DNA of 64,000 bases from an uncultured Clostridia bacterium (GTDB lineage Bacteria; Bacillota; Clostridia; Christensenellales; Aristaeellaceae): positions 1 to 64,000 of the forward strand of contig CALCQO010000004.1 of NCBI GenBank assembly GCA_937894675.1. The letters run 5' to 3'. The notes under the pieces are model-generated. The model saw only the letters and a program-made list of their open reading frames with translations. It ran no database searches and had not been told where the DNA came from. The translations under genes were made by a program, and so were the position numbers. Positions 23,724 through 32,933 of the stretch are shown piece by piece. How positions within the stretch are numbered: position 1 is the first letter of the stretch; every line of letters begins with the position of its first letter.

Positions 23724-23743
23724 CATTCCTTGCTAATCCCCAT

Positions 23744-23788
23744 ACCGCCTGTTAGGATGAAACCGGATGAAGTAAAGGCGGTTTTTTT
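23744..23788 (+). terminator. Terminator after the carboxypeptidase gene
   Basis: ACCGCCT pairs with AGGCGGT and seven T follow, ending three bases before the next ATG (23791). The AAGGCGG of the stem is also the only ribosome-site-like sequence for that gene. Confidence 0.65.
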
Positions 23789-23790
23789 GT

Positions 23791-24444
23791 ATGCAAATTA
23801 AGAGGAAACATCTGTACCGGGTCCTCCTGTATGTGGCAGGGCTGATGGTGCTGGCGCTGGGGGTGGCGCTTTCCATCAACTCCCGTTTGGGCATTTCCCC
23901 TGTTAATTCACTGCCCTATGTGATTTCCCAGATAACAAGCATCGAGATGGGCACCTGCGTCATTGCTGTGTTTTCCCTGTTTATCCTGGTGCAGATTCTG
24001 ATTAAAGGGAGGGATTTTCAGTGGATCAACCTGACCCAGCTGATTTTTTCCACCCTCTTTGGCTTTTTTGTGGACGGCGCCAAAGCTCTATTAGGCAATT
24101 TCACCCTGCCCACCTATGTAGGCCAATGGGTGATGCTGCTTATCAGCATCGGGGTGATAGCCCTGGGCATTTCCCTGTACCTGGATGCCCGGCTGGTTTC
24201 CATGCCCGCCGAGGGCATGACCCTGGCCCTGGCTGACAAATTGAAGAAACCCTTCAATCAGGTGAAAACCTGGACAGACTCGACCCTTGTTACCCTGGCC
24301 ATCCTGCTGTCCCTGATTTTTATGGGCGGCCTCTACGGCGTGCGGGAAGGCACCATCCTCTCCGCCCTGCTGATTGGGCCGACGATAAAGCCGATTCGCA
24401 AGTGGACGAAGCCGGTGGTGGAGCGGGTGTTCTTTGGGGATTAG
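23791..24444 (+). CDS. YczE/YitT-type integral membrane protein
   Basis: This 217-residue protein has five to six hydrophobic segments (YVAGLMVLALGVALS near 15; LLISIGVIALGISLYL near 118; STLVTLAILLSLIF near 165). It also has the YczE-like features NSRLGISPVNSLPYVIS and MPAEGMTLALADKL. The family is implicated in small-molecule or ion export in Firmicutes, but the function is not established. It is convergent with the ROK gene. Confidence 0.75.
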   Translation: MQIKRKHLYRVLLYVAGLMVLALGVALSINSRLGISPVNSLPYVISQITSIEMGTCVIAVFSLFILVQILIKGRDFQWINLTQLIFSTLFGFFVDGAKALLGNFTLPTYVGQWVMLLISIGVIALGISLYLDARLVSMPAEGMTLALADKLKKPFNQVKTWTDSTLVTLAILLSLIFMGGLYGVREGTILSALLIGPTIKPIRKWTKPVVERVFFGD

Positions 24445-24461
24445 AGTCCCTATGAAGATCG

Positions 24462-25697
24462 TTATCCTATCGCGCAGGCAGATATCTGCCCGCCGCTTTT
24501 AAAGAACGCGTTAATTGCCAATACACAAGCTGCCGTGCTTTCCAGTTTCAGATTGAAGGGGCTTTTGATTACAGTGGTTGTCTGAAGCCTGGTATGAAAC
24601 CCGTCCTCAAGATGGGCATGAAGCACCTGCATATAATACTCCGACTCAAATACAGAGCCGTAAAGAACGACCTGGCTGGGATCCAGAATGCAGATTGCCC
24701 CTTTGATTCCATTCGCCAGATAAATTGCCGCGGTTTCCACGATGCGCTTGACAGCAGCATCTTCCTGCGCGGCCTGCATCACCAAAGCCAGGCTGATGTT
24801 GGCAGGCTTGCCCTTGGCAAGCTTCCACAGGTATGGCGTATCCTCTTTGGAAAAAACAGCTTTGGCTTCCTCCACCATGGCGGAAGGGGAAGCCTCGGTT
24901 TCCAGGCAGCCCGCCCTGCCGCATTTGCAGGGTTTACCCTTTCGGATAACCACGGGGATATGCCCAAACTCTGAACACATGCCGCTGGCGCCGTTTAAAA
25001 TCCGCGCGTCCGCAAGGATGGCGGCGCCGATTCCTTTTTCACAACGGACAAAAAAGACACCGCTTTCAAACTGCTCTGAAAAAAACAGATGGGCGCGCAG
25101 CAGCCCCCTGACATTGTTGTCTATGCTGACGGGACAGGAAATCCGTTGATTGATCATTTCCTTCAGCGGAATGTTGAGTTTGGAAAGCGCGCCGAAGGAG
25201 TCCACCGAAAAGCCAGTGTCCATATCCACAATGCCGCGCACCGTTACCCCAATGCCCATCACCTTGTCGCTGCCAATGCCATGCTCCGCGAGCAGGGACG
25301 GAAGGTTTGCCGCGATCATTTCCACAATTTGTTCGGGCGCGATGCCGTTTTCAAAGGGAATGGCCCTGGAGAACAGCAGGACGCCATTCAAGTTGGTCGC
25401 TGACAACAACAATTCCTCCAGGTTGATGCTGACGCCAAGGGCAATGTAGCTATCGGCGGACAACATAACCGGTATTTCCTTGCGCCCGGCAAAGCCGCCC
25501 GTCTTTTCGGCGTTTCCCTCGACAATCAGCCCGTCCTGAATCATCTCGGAAACAATCATGGTGATGGCCGCCGGTGTCAGCGACATCAATTCTGATATCC
25601 GCTTTCTGGACAATGCCCCATGCTGATGGAGCAATTGTAATATTACACTGCGGTTGTATTTCTTGACAGATGCCATGTTGTCGCCATGATGTCTCAT
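24462..25697 (-). CDS. ROK-family transcriptional repressor, probable sulfoquinovose regulator
   Basis: This 411-residue regulator has an N-terminal winged HTH (LLHQHGALSRKRISELMSLT, PAAITMIVSEMIQDGLI) and a C-terminal ROK sugar-binding domain with GIGVTVRGIVD. The ROK zinc signature is present (EFGHIPV, then CKCGRAGCLETEAS with three Cys). ROK repressors release DNA on binding a sugar or sugar phosphate. It is divergent from the sulfoquinovose operon, and similar TTAATTAA-based operators lie in three nearby promoters. The start has GGGAGG upstream. The ligand (sulfoquinovose or an intermediate) is inferred. Confidence 0.88.
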   Translation of the reverse strand: MRHHGDNMASVKKYNRSVILQLLHQHGALSRKRISELMSLTPAAITMIVSEMIQDGLIVEGNAEKTGGFAGRKEIPVMLSADSYIALGVSINLEELLLSATNLNGVLLFSRAIPFENGIAPEQIVEMIAANLPSLLAEHGIGSDKVMGIGVTVRGIVDMDTGFSVDSFGALSKLNIPLKEMINQRISCPVSIDNNVRGLLRAHLFFSEQFESGVFFVRCEKGIGAAILADARILNGASGMCSEFGHIPVVIRKGKPCKCGRAGCLETEASPSAMVEEAKAVFSKEDTPYLWKLAKGKPANISLALVMQAAQEDAAVKRIVETAAIYLANGIKGAICILDPSQVVLYGSVFESEYYMQVLHAHLEDGFHTRLQTTTVIKSPFNLKLESTAACVLAINAFFKSGGQISACAIG

Positions 25698-25723
25698 AGA
25701 ACGTCCTCCCTATGCATTGCCAC

Positions 25724-25752
25724 AGTATAACAAAGACGCACCCCTAATTCAA
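25724..25752 (-). promoter_or_regulatory. Sigma-A-type promoter of the ROK gene
   Basis: Minus-strand TTGAAT (25747-25752) and TATACT (25724-25729) are separated by 17 bases. No TTAATTAA repeat overlaps it. Confidence 0.6.
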
Positions 25753-25840
25753 CGCAAATCAGAAACATGCCGGAGCGCAAGCCCTATGATGACGCGTCCG
25801 AGGCCAGTCCGGGCAAAAATAAATAATTGTTGAAAGCATA

Positions 25841-25870
25841 TTGATTCAGTCGATTAATTAATGCTATAAT
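25841..25870 (+). promoter_or_regulatory. Promoter and candidate ROK operator 1
   Basis: TTGATT (25841) and TATAAT (25865) are 18 bases apart, with an extended TGC before the -10. The spacer holds ATTAATTAAT (25853-25862). Aligned as 8-5-8 (TTGATTCA-N5-TTAATTAA, 25841-25861) it matches the clean operator at 32850-32870 in 12 of 16 arm positions. Confidence 0.65.
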
Positions 25871-25912
25871 GGCAGCAGTAAAATGACATACCGACCACGC
25901 AAGGAGGACAAC

Positions 25913-27316
25913 ATGGAAAACCAGGCGATTATTCGGGAACTGACGGATAGAGCGCGCAAGGCGCAGGCACAGGTCGCGGCGTATACCCAGGAGCAGATAG
26001 ACCGGGTGTGTGTCGCTGTCGCCTGGGAGGTGTACCGCGATGAGAACATCAAACTGCTCGCAGAAACAGCGGTCGCGGAAACCGGTATGGGAAATGTGGC
26101 GGACAAAATTCAAAAGCATAAGAACAAAGTGCTGGGCGTTATCGATGATGTGCGCAAAGCCAAATCCGTCGGCCTTGCCGAATGGGACAAGGAAAAGGGC
26201 ATACGTAAGTTTTTTAAACCCGTTGGCGTAATCGGCGCGCTGACCCCCGTAACTAACCCGACAGCCACCCCCTCCAGCAACGCGGTTTCCATATTGAAAG
26301 GGCGCAACGCCGTCATTTTTTCTCCGCACCCCACCGCGAAAAACAGCACCAAACTAGCCGTTGACATGATGCGCAAGGGCCTTGATAAGGTAGGAGCGCC
26401 CGCGGATTTGATACAGGTTATTGAAGAACCCTCCCTGGATTTAACGGCGGAACTGATGAAGCAGGTGGACCTGGTCGTCGCCACCGGCGGCGGACCGATG
26501 GTGAAATCTGCTTACTCCAGCGGCACGCCAGCCTTTGGGGTAGGCCCGGGTAATTCGTGCCAGATTATCGCGGAGGATGCTGATATCGCCGACGCGGCGC
26601 AAAAAATCCGCGTCAGCAAAGCGTTTGACAACGCCACCTCCTGTTCCAGCGAAAACTCCATTGTGGTGCAGGACAGCGTCTATGATTCCATGATTGCCCA
26701 GTTGAAACTGGAAGGCGGTTATCTGGTGCAGGGTGAGGAAAGGAACAAGCTGCTGGAAACCATGTGGGTGCATAATAAAAAAGGCCATCTTGCCATCAAC
26801 GCGAAAATCGTCGCGCGCAGCGCGAAAGCCATCGCCGCCATGGCGGGTATCACCGTGCCGGAAAATACAGTGATGCTGCTTGTGGAAGGCAGCATGCCCC
26901 TGGAGGAAGACTTGTTCGCCGAGGAAAAACTGTCCCCCGTGCTCACCATCTGGCGCTATGGCAAGTTTGAAGAAGGCGTTTCCATCCTGACGCGGCTGAC
27001 CAACCATTCCGGGCGGGGGCACTCCTGCGGGATACACACCTTCAACGAAGAATATATCCAATACCTTGGGGAGCACATGCAAACCAGCCGCATCATGGTG
27101 CGTCAGCCCCAGGCTTCCGCCAATGGCGGCAATTTCACCAACGGCATGCCCTCCACCACAACCCTCGGATGCGGTACATGGGGCAATAACATAACCACCG
27201 AGAACATAACATACAAGCATTTCCTGAACCTGACCTGGCTGTCTGAGCCCATCGCCGCGCACCGCCCAACGGATGAGGAGGTTTTCGGCGCTTATCTGAA
27301 GGAGACGCAACAATGA
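25913..27316 (+). CDS. sqwD: CoA-acylating aldehyde dehydrogenase, probable sulfoacetaldehyde dehydrogenase
   Basis: This 467-residue NAD(P)-dependent acylating aldehyde dehydrogenase has catalytic Cys244 in FDNATSCSSEN, GALTPVTNPTATPSSN and VATGGGPMVKSAYSSGTPAF. The C-terminal ASANGGNFTNGMPSTTTLGC resembles SauS-type sulfoacetaldehyde dehydrogenases. The expected reaction is sulfoacetaldehyde plus CoA plus NAD(P)+ to sulfoacetyl-CoA. It is the first gene of the operon and is followed at once by a CoA ligase pair that would recover ATP. I chose ATG 25913 with AAGGAGG upstream. The gene symbol follows sulfo-transketolase nomenclature as I remember it; the substrate is inferred from context. 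Confidence 0.82.
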   Translation: MENQAIIRELTDRARKAQAQVAAYTQEQIDRVCVAVAWEVYRDENIKLLAETAVAETGMGNVADKIQKHKNKVLGVIDDVRKAKSVGLAEWDKEKGIRKFFKPVGVIGALTPVTNPTATPSSNAVSILKGRNAVIFSPHPTAKNSTKLAVDMMRKGLDKVGAPADLIQVIEEPSLDLTAELMKQVDLVVATGGGPMVKSAYSSGTPAFGVGPGNSCQIIAEDADIADAAQKIRVSKAFDNATSCSSENSIVVQDSVYDSMIAQLKLEGGYLVQGEERNKLLETMWVHNKKGHLAINAKIVARSAKAIAAMAGITVPENTVMLLVEGSMPLEEDLFAEEKLSPVLTIWRYGKFEEGVSILTRLTNHSGRGHSCGIHTFNEEYIQYLGEHMQTSRIMVRQPQASANGGNFTNGMPSTTTLGCGTWGNNITTENITYKHFLNLTWLSEPIAAHRPTDEEVFGAYLKETQQ

Positions 27317-28440
27317 AGCTGTTTGAGTATCAGGCCAAAGAGCTTTTCAAAGAGGCCGGTATCCCCATTCCCCGCAGCGCGCTGGTAAAAAACAAGCAGG
27401 AGATGGCTGCCGCGCTGGACACAATCGGCACCCCCTGTATGGTGAAGTGCCAGGTCTTAAGCGGCGGACGGGGTAAAGCCGGCTTGGTAAAAAAAGCAGC
27501 CAGCCGCCAGGAAGCAGAAGCACTGATCCAGGGCTACTTTGATGCGCTTCCCATGCTGCATGCCGTACTTGTGGAAGAACTCGTTTCCTTTTCGCAGGAA
27601 GTCTATCTCTCCCTGGGAATGGATCCTGTCAGCGGCAAAGCCATGCTGATGGGAAGCGCGCAGGGAGGAATGGATATTGAAACGCTGGCGATGGAAGCGC
27701 CCGAGAAAATCATCAAAATGCAAATCAACCTGGATAAAGGGCTGCAGCCATTCCAACTGAGTGATTTTGCGTTCACCCTAGGCTTGACAGGAGAGGCCGC
27801 CAAAAGCGTCAGCGCTGTATGCAGAAATCTGTACAAGGTATTCTGCCAGCGGGACGCTGAACTGGCGGAAATCAATCCCCTGTTCGTGACGGACGCGGGG
27901 ACAGCCGTGGCTGGGGACGGCAAACTGAACATCGATGACAACGCCATGTTCCGCCAGCAGGCGTATGAAAAGGACCGTTCCTACTACGCCAGCGACATGG
28001 AGTATGAAGCCGCGAGGGAAGGCATCCCCTATATCGAGTTTGGCGGCGACATCAGCCTGATGTGCGCCGGCGCGGGCCTTGCCAACACAGTCTACGACCT
28101 GGTGAACTTTGAAGGCGGCAGCGTCGCCAACTACCTGGAGTTCGGAGGCCCCAACTACATGAAAGCAGGCACCGCCATGCGGCTATGCCTCGCCAACCAT
28201 CCCAAGGTTGTTTTGATTGTTACCTTCGGTACCATCGCCCGTGCGGATGTAATGGCCCAGGGCATCGTGCAGGCCATCCAGGACCTGAAACCTACCTGTC
28301 CCATCGTTGCCTGCTTAAGGGGGACCGGCGAGGAAAAGGTGGATGAGATTTTCCGGGAGGTCGGACTGGTTCGTTATACCGACACGGAGGAAGCCGTGCG
28401 CACCGCTGTGTCGGTCGCCAAAGGAGGGACACTGGCATGA
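27313..28440 (+). CDS. sqwK: ADP-forming acyl-CoA ligase, beta (ATP-grasp) subunit
   Basis: This 375-residue SucC-like protein has an ATP-grasp N-terminus (LFEYQAKELFKEAGIPIP, VKCQVLSGGRGKAGLVKKA, AELAEINPLFV) and a C-terminal CoA-ligase domain. With the alpha subunit it would convert sulfoacetyl-CoA, ADP and phosphate into sulfoacetate, CoA and ATP, giving substrate-level phosphorylation. It overlaps its neighbours by four bases on both sides, so the three genes are translated as a unit. The alternative is ordinary succinyl-CoA synthetase, but the operon argues against this. Confidence 0.82.
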   Translation: MKLFEYQAKELFKEAGIPIPRSALVKNKQEMAAALDTIGTPCMVKCQVLSGGRGKAGLVKKAASRQEAEALIQGYFDALPMLHAVLVEELVSFSQEVYLSLGMDPVSGKAMLMGSAQGGMDIETLAMEAPEKIIKMQINLDKGLQPFQLSDFAFTLGLTGEAAKSVSAVCRNLYKVFCQRDAELAEINPLFVTDAGTAVAGDGKLNIDDNAMFRQQAYEKDRSYYASDMEYEAAREGIPYIEFGGDISLMCAGAGLANTVYDLVNFEGGSVANYLEFGGPNYMKAGTAMRLCLANHPKVVLIVTFGTIARADVMAQGIVQAIQDLKPTCPIVACLRGTGEEKVDEIFREVGLVRYTDTEEAVRTAVSVAKGGTLA

Positions 28441-29336
28441 GCATCCTGATCAATCAAAATACCCGCATACTGGTCCAGGGGATTACGGGCAAGGAAGGCT
28501 CCTTCTGGACACAGCATATGATGGATCTGGGAACACGGGTTGTCGCCGGTTCTACCCCCGGCAAGGAAGGACAGGTCTGCTGCGGCGCGCCTGTGTACCA
28601 CAGCGTCAGGAGGGCACTGCAGGAACACCCGGCAGATGCTTCCATGGTGTTTGTGCCGCCCCGCTTTGTTATGGACGCGGTGATGGAATCACTGGAAAAC
28701 GGTATCAAGCTGATTGTCACCCTGGCGGACGGCATTCCCCTGCATGACCAGGCGCGGATACGCTCCGCCGCCCTTGCCAACCAAGCAACGGTTATTGGCG
28801 GCAACACGTCGGGCATCATCTCCCCCGGGCAGGCCATGATGGGCAGCCTGCCGTATTGGATTGAGAGGGTGTACAAACCCGGACGCGTCGGCATCATGAC
28901 ACGCAGCGGTTCGCTGACCAATGAGGTTACCTCCATGGTGGTGTCCGCCGGTTTCGGCGTATCCTCCCTGATTGGCGTTGGCGGCGACCCCGTTCCAGGC
29001 ACACGTTTCGCCGAGCTGCTCCCGCTCTTTGAGCAGGACGCCCAGACGGACGCTGTTGTAATCATCGGAGAACTGGGGGGCACCATGGAGGAGGAAGTCG
29101 CTGAAGCGCTCAACGCAAAGCGATTCACCAAGCCGCTGGTGGCCTTCCTATCCGGCCGCACCGCCCCTGCCGGTACCCGCATGGGGCATGCCGGGGCTAT
29201 CATCAGCGGCAACAAGGGCACCGTGGATTATAAAACAAAAGCCCTGGAAGAAGCCGGCGCGCTGGTTGCCCGCCGACCGAGAGAAACCGGAACTCTGCTG
29301 AAAGAAGCCTTGTCTGGGGGGAACCTGCGTGGCTGA
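28437..29336 (+). CDS. sqwL: ADP-forming acyl-CoA ligase, alpha subunit
   Basis: This 299-residue SucD-like protein has CoA-binding ILVQGITGKEGSFWT, GGNTSGIISPGQ and the active-site phosphohistidine H251 in MGHAGAIISGNKGT. It partners the preceding beta subunit. It overlaps the next (transporter) gene by eight bases. Length and motifs fit SucD throughout; the assignment to sulfoacetate-CoA ligase is from the neighbours. Confidence 0.82.
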   Translation: MSILINQNTRILVQGITGKEGSFWTQHMMDLGTRVVAGSTPGKEGQVCCGAPVYHSVRRALQEHPADASMVFVPPRFVMDAVMESLENGIKLIVTLADGIPLHDQARIRSAALANQATVIGGNTSGIISPGQAMMGSLPYWIERVYKPGRVGIMTRSGSLTNEVTSMVVSAGFGVSSLIGVGGDPVPGTRFAELLPLFEQDAQTDAVVIIGELGGTMEEEVAEALNAKRFTKPLVAFLSGRTAPAGTRMGHAGAIISGNKGTVDYKTKALEEAGALVARRPRETGTLLKEALSGGNLRG

Positions 29337-30786
29337 GGCAAAAAAGGTTACCCCGCGAAAAGTATTCTGGCTTGTGGCGGCTTTTGCCGCCCTCGCCTTG
29401 TTTGAGTTGCTGCCTTTGCCCGAATCCCTCCTTCAGTTGGAAAACGCGCCGTTAACCGTCGCGGGCCGCAGCACCATCGGCGTACTGCTTTTCTGCCTGA
29501 TTCTGTGGATGAGCGAACCAATGCCCTTCCACATAACTGGGTTATTCGGCATGGTGCTGCTGGCTGTGCTGCGGACTGAAACCTTCGCGAATATTGTCGC
29601 CCTTGGCTTTGGCAGCGACACCATCGTCTTCTTCATCGGGGTGCTGATTATCTCCTCCTGCATCGGGCTGTCGGGGCTGGGCAGCCGGATTTCCACCTGG
29701 CTATTGTCCGTCACCGGCAACAGCACGAAAAGCATCCTGCTGGGCTTTCTGCTGGCAGGCGCGTTCTTCGGCATGTGGATGACCACTTTGGCCGCCGCTG
29801 CTGTGCTGACACCGCTGGCTTTATCCGTAGCGAAAAGAGAAAGCCTGGTACCCGGACAGAGCCGATTTGGGAAAGCCTTGTTCCTCGCCGTGGCCTGGGG
29901 GTCCCTCATCGGCGGCCCGGCAACCCCGGCAGGCTCCGGCGCCAACCCCTTGCTGATTGGTTTTGTCATGGACATGCTGGGACTGGAAATTACTTTCACC
30001 CAGTGGATGCTCTTTGGCATACCAGTCGCCCTGGTGATGATACCGCTGGCCTGGCTGGTGCTCATCCTGTTCTTCCCGCCGGAAATGTCCAGTATTTCTT
30101 CCTCCAAGGAAGAACTTCGGCAGGAGTTTCGCGCGATGCCCCCTCTGAGCCGCAACGAAAGCAGCGCCATGCTGATTTTCGCCTTCACCATTGTTTTGTG
30201 GCTTGTCAGCAAACCGCTGGGCGACGCGGCCGGCATGCGGATTCCCACCTCCCTGCCCGCGCTGCTGGGCGCCTGTCTATTCTTCTTCCCGGGGGTAACA
30301 GACATTAAGTGGAAGGATGTCCAGGGAGATATCTCCTGGAGCGGCATCCTCCTGATTGCCAGCGGCGTTTCCCTGGGGATGCTGATGTACTCAACCGGCG
30401 CCGCCGGGTGGATTGCTACCTTACTTCTTGGAGGGGTGGGCAATCTTTCCCCTTACCTGCAGATACTTTCTGTTATCCTGATGGTTTCCGTGTTGAAGCT
30501 TGGCTTATCCAGCAATACGGTTACCGCCACGGTAACCGCGCCGATCCTGATCGCCCTCGCGCAGCAGCAGGGCATTCAGCCGATGGCTATCATCATCCCC
30601 GCAGCCATGACGATGAACACCGCCTTTATTCTGGTAACCAGTACGCCCACCAGCGTGCTGCCTTACGCAACCGGCTATTTCTCCATCCCTGACATGGCAA
30701 AATCCGGCACCATCATGACACTGGCCGCGGCGCCCCTGATGGCGCTGATTATCTATTTAATAGGTTCGGCAGGCGGAATATACTGA
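29329..30786 (+). CDS. DASS/SLC13-family anion transporter, probable sulfoacetate exporter
   Basis: This 485-residue protein has about 12 hydrophobic segments and the DASS family features: STIGVLLFCLILWMSEPMP, the SNT-like motif region GGPATPAGSGANPLLIGF, and KLGLSSNTVTATVTAPILIA near the end. Members move di- and tricarboxylates, sulfate or sulfonates with sodium. Encoded right after the ligase, it probably expels sulfoacetate; anion import is the alternative. GTG 29329 follows GGGGGGA. Confidence 0.8.
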   Translation: MAEAKKVTPRKVFWLVAAFAALALFELLPLPESLLQLENAPLTVAGRSTIGVLLFCLILWMSEPMPFHITGLFGMVLLAVLRTETFANIVALGFGSDTIVFFIGVLIISSCIGLSGLGSRISTWLLSVTGNSTKSILLGFLLAGAFFGMWMTTLAAAAVLTPLALSVAKRESLVPGQSRFGKALFLAVAWGSLIGGPATPAGSGANPLLIGFVMDMLGLEITFTQWMLFGIPVALVMIPLAWLVLILFFPPEMSSISSSKEELRQEFRAMPPLSRNESSAMLIFAFTIVLWLVSKPLGDAAGMRIPTSLPALLGACLFFFPGVTDIKWKDVQGDISWSGILLIASGVSLGMLMYSTGAAGWIATLLLGGVGNLSPYLQILSVILMVSVLKLGLSSNTVTATVTAPILIALAQQQGIQPMAIIIPAAMTMNTAFILVTSTPTSVLPYATGYFSIPDMAKSGTIMTLAAAPLMALIIYLIGSAGGIY

Positions 30787-30800
30787 AAGGAATCATCCTT

Positions 30801-32813
30801 ATGCAGATATCCTCGAATCAAAATGGTTTTGAAGTATCCCTCGGCGGGCGGGTGCTCCTTGTCCATTCGGCGCAAACGCCCATGTTATCCATTGGGGTTG
30901 GCAGTGAATCCATCACGATGCACAGGGGCAATTTTTCTGTGGAAGATGATGTTTCGGAGCGCCTTCCCCTCCGGCGCTTTACCCTTGAACAAAAGGAAGA
31001 CGCTGCCCTTATAACCTTTCTATCCGACTGCGGCGAAATACAGTACGCGCTGCACATCAGGCAGGAGGGAGACAGGGTTGTGCTGGAGGGCAGCACCCCC
31101 GCATCCCGGTTCAACCGGCTGTGGCTGTCCCTGCATGCCCAGGATAAAGAGCATGTCTATGGCCTGGGCGAGCAGTTTTCCGCGCTTGACTTGCGGGGAA
31201 GAGCGTATCCCATCCTGACATGCGAGCAGGGCGTAGGCCGCAACAAGAAAACCATGACCACCTTCCTGGCCGACAGCTATGACGGCGGGGGCGGCGATTA
31301 CTGGACCACCTACTATCCCCAAGCCACCTTTGTGTCGTCCCGCTTGTATTACGCTCATGTGCACGGCAGTGATTACATGGTTGCGGACTTCACCCGCCCG
31401 GATTGCCATCGGTTGCTTCTGTGGAACACATCCTTCACGATGACCCTATGCGCCAAAGACACCTATCCCGCGCTGTTGCAGGATTTAACCAGCATTGTCG
31501 GCCGCCAACCCATGCTGCCCGAATGGGCTTTCCGCGGGGTGATGCTGGGCGTACAGGGCGGGTCCGGCATCGCCAATGAGAAATTGGAACGGATGCTCAG
31601 GAACAACACCGATGTCAGCGGCGTATGGATACAGGATTGGGCCGGCAGACGGGATACATCCTTTGGTCAGCGCCTTCAGTGGGACTGGCGGTGGAATCAG
31701 GGCAGATATCCTTCCCTGAAGGAAGACATCGCCCGAGACGCCGCGCGGGGCATACACTGGCTCGGCTATATCAACCCCTACCTGGTCAATGACGGTCTCC
31801 TCTATCAAATTGCCATGGAGAACGGGTATCTGATCCGCCGCAAAGACGGCTCCATCTATTTGAGCGATTTTGGCGAATTCGACTGCGGTATCGTTGACCT
31901 AACCAATCCGGATGCCTTTGCCTGGTATCGGGACATCATCCGCGACAATCTGCTGGGGACTGGTTTCCGCGGCTGGATGGCGGATTTCGGCGAGTACCTG
32001 CCCACGGATTGCGCCCCCTTTAATGGGATGGATCCCATGCAAGCCCACAATCTATACCCCACATTATGGGCAAAATGCAACAGGGAAGCGGTGGCAGCCG
32101 CGGGTCTGGACGGCCAGGTGGTTTTCTACACCCGCTCGGGCGCTACGGAAACCCAGCGCTACTCCCCAATGATGTTTGGCGGAGACCAGTGCGTGGACTG
32201 GAGTCTGGATGATGGTCTGCCCAGCGTCATCAACGCTGCGTTGTCCCTTGCCATGACAGGCTTTGGCATGTTTACCTTTGATATCGGCGGCTATACCGCG
32301 TTGTTTGATATGCGCCGCACCAAGGAGCTTCTGCTGAGAGGATGCGAATTCGCGGCTTTTACCCCCGTGATGCGCACCCATGAAGGCAATCGGCCGACAG
32401 TGAACCACCAGTTTGACGCCGATGGGGAAACCATTGCGTTCTTCTCCCGCTTTTCCCGTATCCATACCGCGCTGCTCGACTACATCCTTCCCCTGGCAGA
32501 ATTGAACAGCCGGCAAGGGATACCGGTAATGCGCCCAACCTTCTTTCATGACCCCGGGGACGAGGAGGCCGCGGTAGCGATGCACCAGTATATGCTGGGG
32601 CAGGATATGCTGATTGCGCCTGTTGTCGAGATGGGCGCCCAAACCCGCAAACTGTACCTGCCCAAGGGAGAATGGGAATACTTGTGGAACGAGCAAACCT
32701 ATCAGGGCGGACAGCACCATGAAGTGCCTGCCCCCATGGGGCAGCCCCCTGTTTTTATTCGGAGAGGAAGCGAAGCTATCGGCTTGATTCCGACCCTGAG
32801 AAGCATCATCTGA
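30801..32813 (+). CDS. yihQ: Sulfoquinovosidase (GH31, YihQ-type)
   Basis: This enzyme hydrolyses alpha-sulfoquinovosides such as sulfoquinovosyl glycerol to sulfoquinovose. The 670-residue GH31 protein keeps every diagnostic YihQ residue at a constant offset of -10: nucleophile D395 (WMADFGEYLP), acid/base D462 (GGDQCVDWSLDDGL), and sulfonate-binding Q278 (QDWAGR), R291 and W294 (TSFGQRLQW) and Y498 (IGGYTALF). These align with E. coli Q288, R301, W304, D405, D472 and Y508. It has no signal peptide, so it acts on imported glycoside. AAAGGA precedes the start. Confidence 0.95.
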   Translation: MQISSNQNGFEVSLGGRVLLVHSAQTPMLSIGVGSESITMHRGNFSVEDDVSERLPLRRFTLEQKEDAALITFLSDCGEIQYALHIRQEGDRVVLEGSTPASRFNRLWLSLHAQDKEHVYGLGEQFSALDLRGRAYPILTCEQGVGRNKKTMTTFLADSYDGGGGDYWTTYYPQATFVSSRLYYAHVHGSDYMVADFTRPDCHRLLLWNTSFTMTLCAKDTYPALLQDLTSIVGRQPMLPEWAFRGVMLGVQGGSGIANEKLERMLRNNTDVSGVWIQDWAGRRDTSFGQRLQWDWRWNQGRYPSLKEDIARDAARGIHWLGYINPYLVNDGLLYQIAMENGYLIRRKDGSIYLSDFGEFDCGIVDLTNPDAFAWYRDIIRDNLLGTGFRGWMADFGEYLPTDCAPFNGMDPMQAHNLYPTLWAKCNREAVAAAGLDGQVVFYTRSGATETQRYSPMMFGGDQCVDWSLDDGLPSVINAALSLAMTGFGMFTFDIGGYTALFDMRRTKELLLRGCEFAAFTPVMRTHEGNRPTVNHQFDADGETIAFFSRFSRIHTALLDYILPLAELNSRQGIPVMRPTFFHDPGDEEAAVAMHQYMLGQDMLIAPVVEMGAQTRKLYLPKGEWEYLWNEQTYQGGQHHEVPAPMGQPPVFIRRGSEAIGLIPTLRSII

Positions 32814-32825
32814 TGGAATTGACAC

Positions 32826-32870
32826 TTTACATCTGTCCGGAAATCCTATATAATTAAGATAGTTAATTAT
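32826..32870 (+). promoter_or_regulatory. Internal promoter with perfect ROK-type operator 2
   Basis: TTTACA (32826-32831) and TATAAT (32849-32854) are 17 bases apart. A perfect inverted repeat ATAATTAA-GATAG-TTAATTAT occupies 32850-32870, covering the -10. It would let the ABC importer and transketolase half of the locus respond to the same repressor. Confidence 0.72.
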
Positions 32871-32933
32871 CGAGAAGAAATATCCATCAGAACCTTTGCC
32901 GTAAGGCATTGAGAAATAAACGGAGGTTATACT

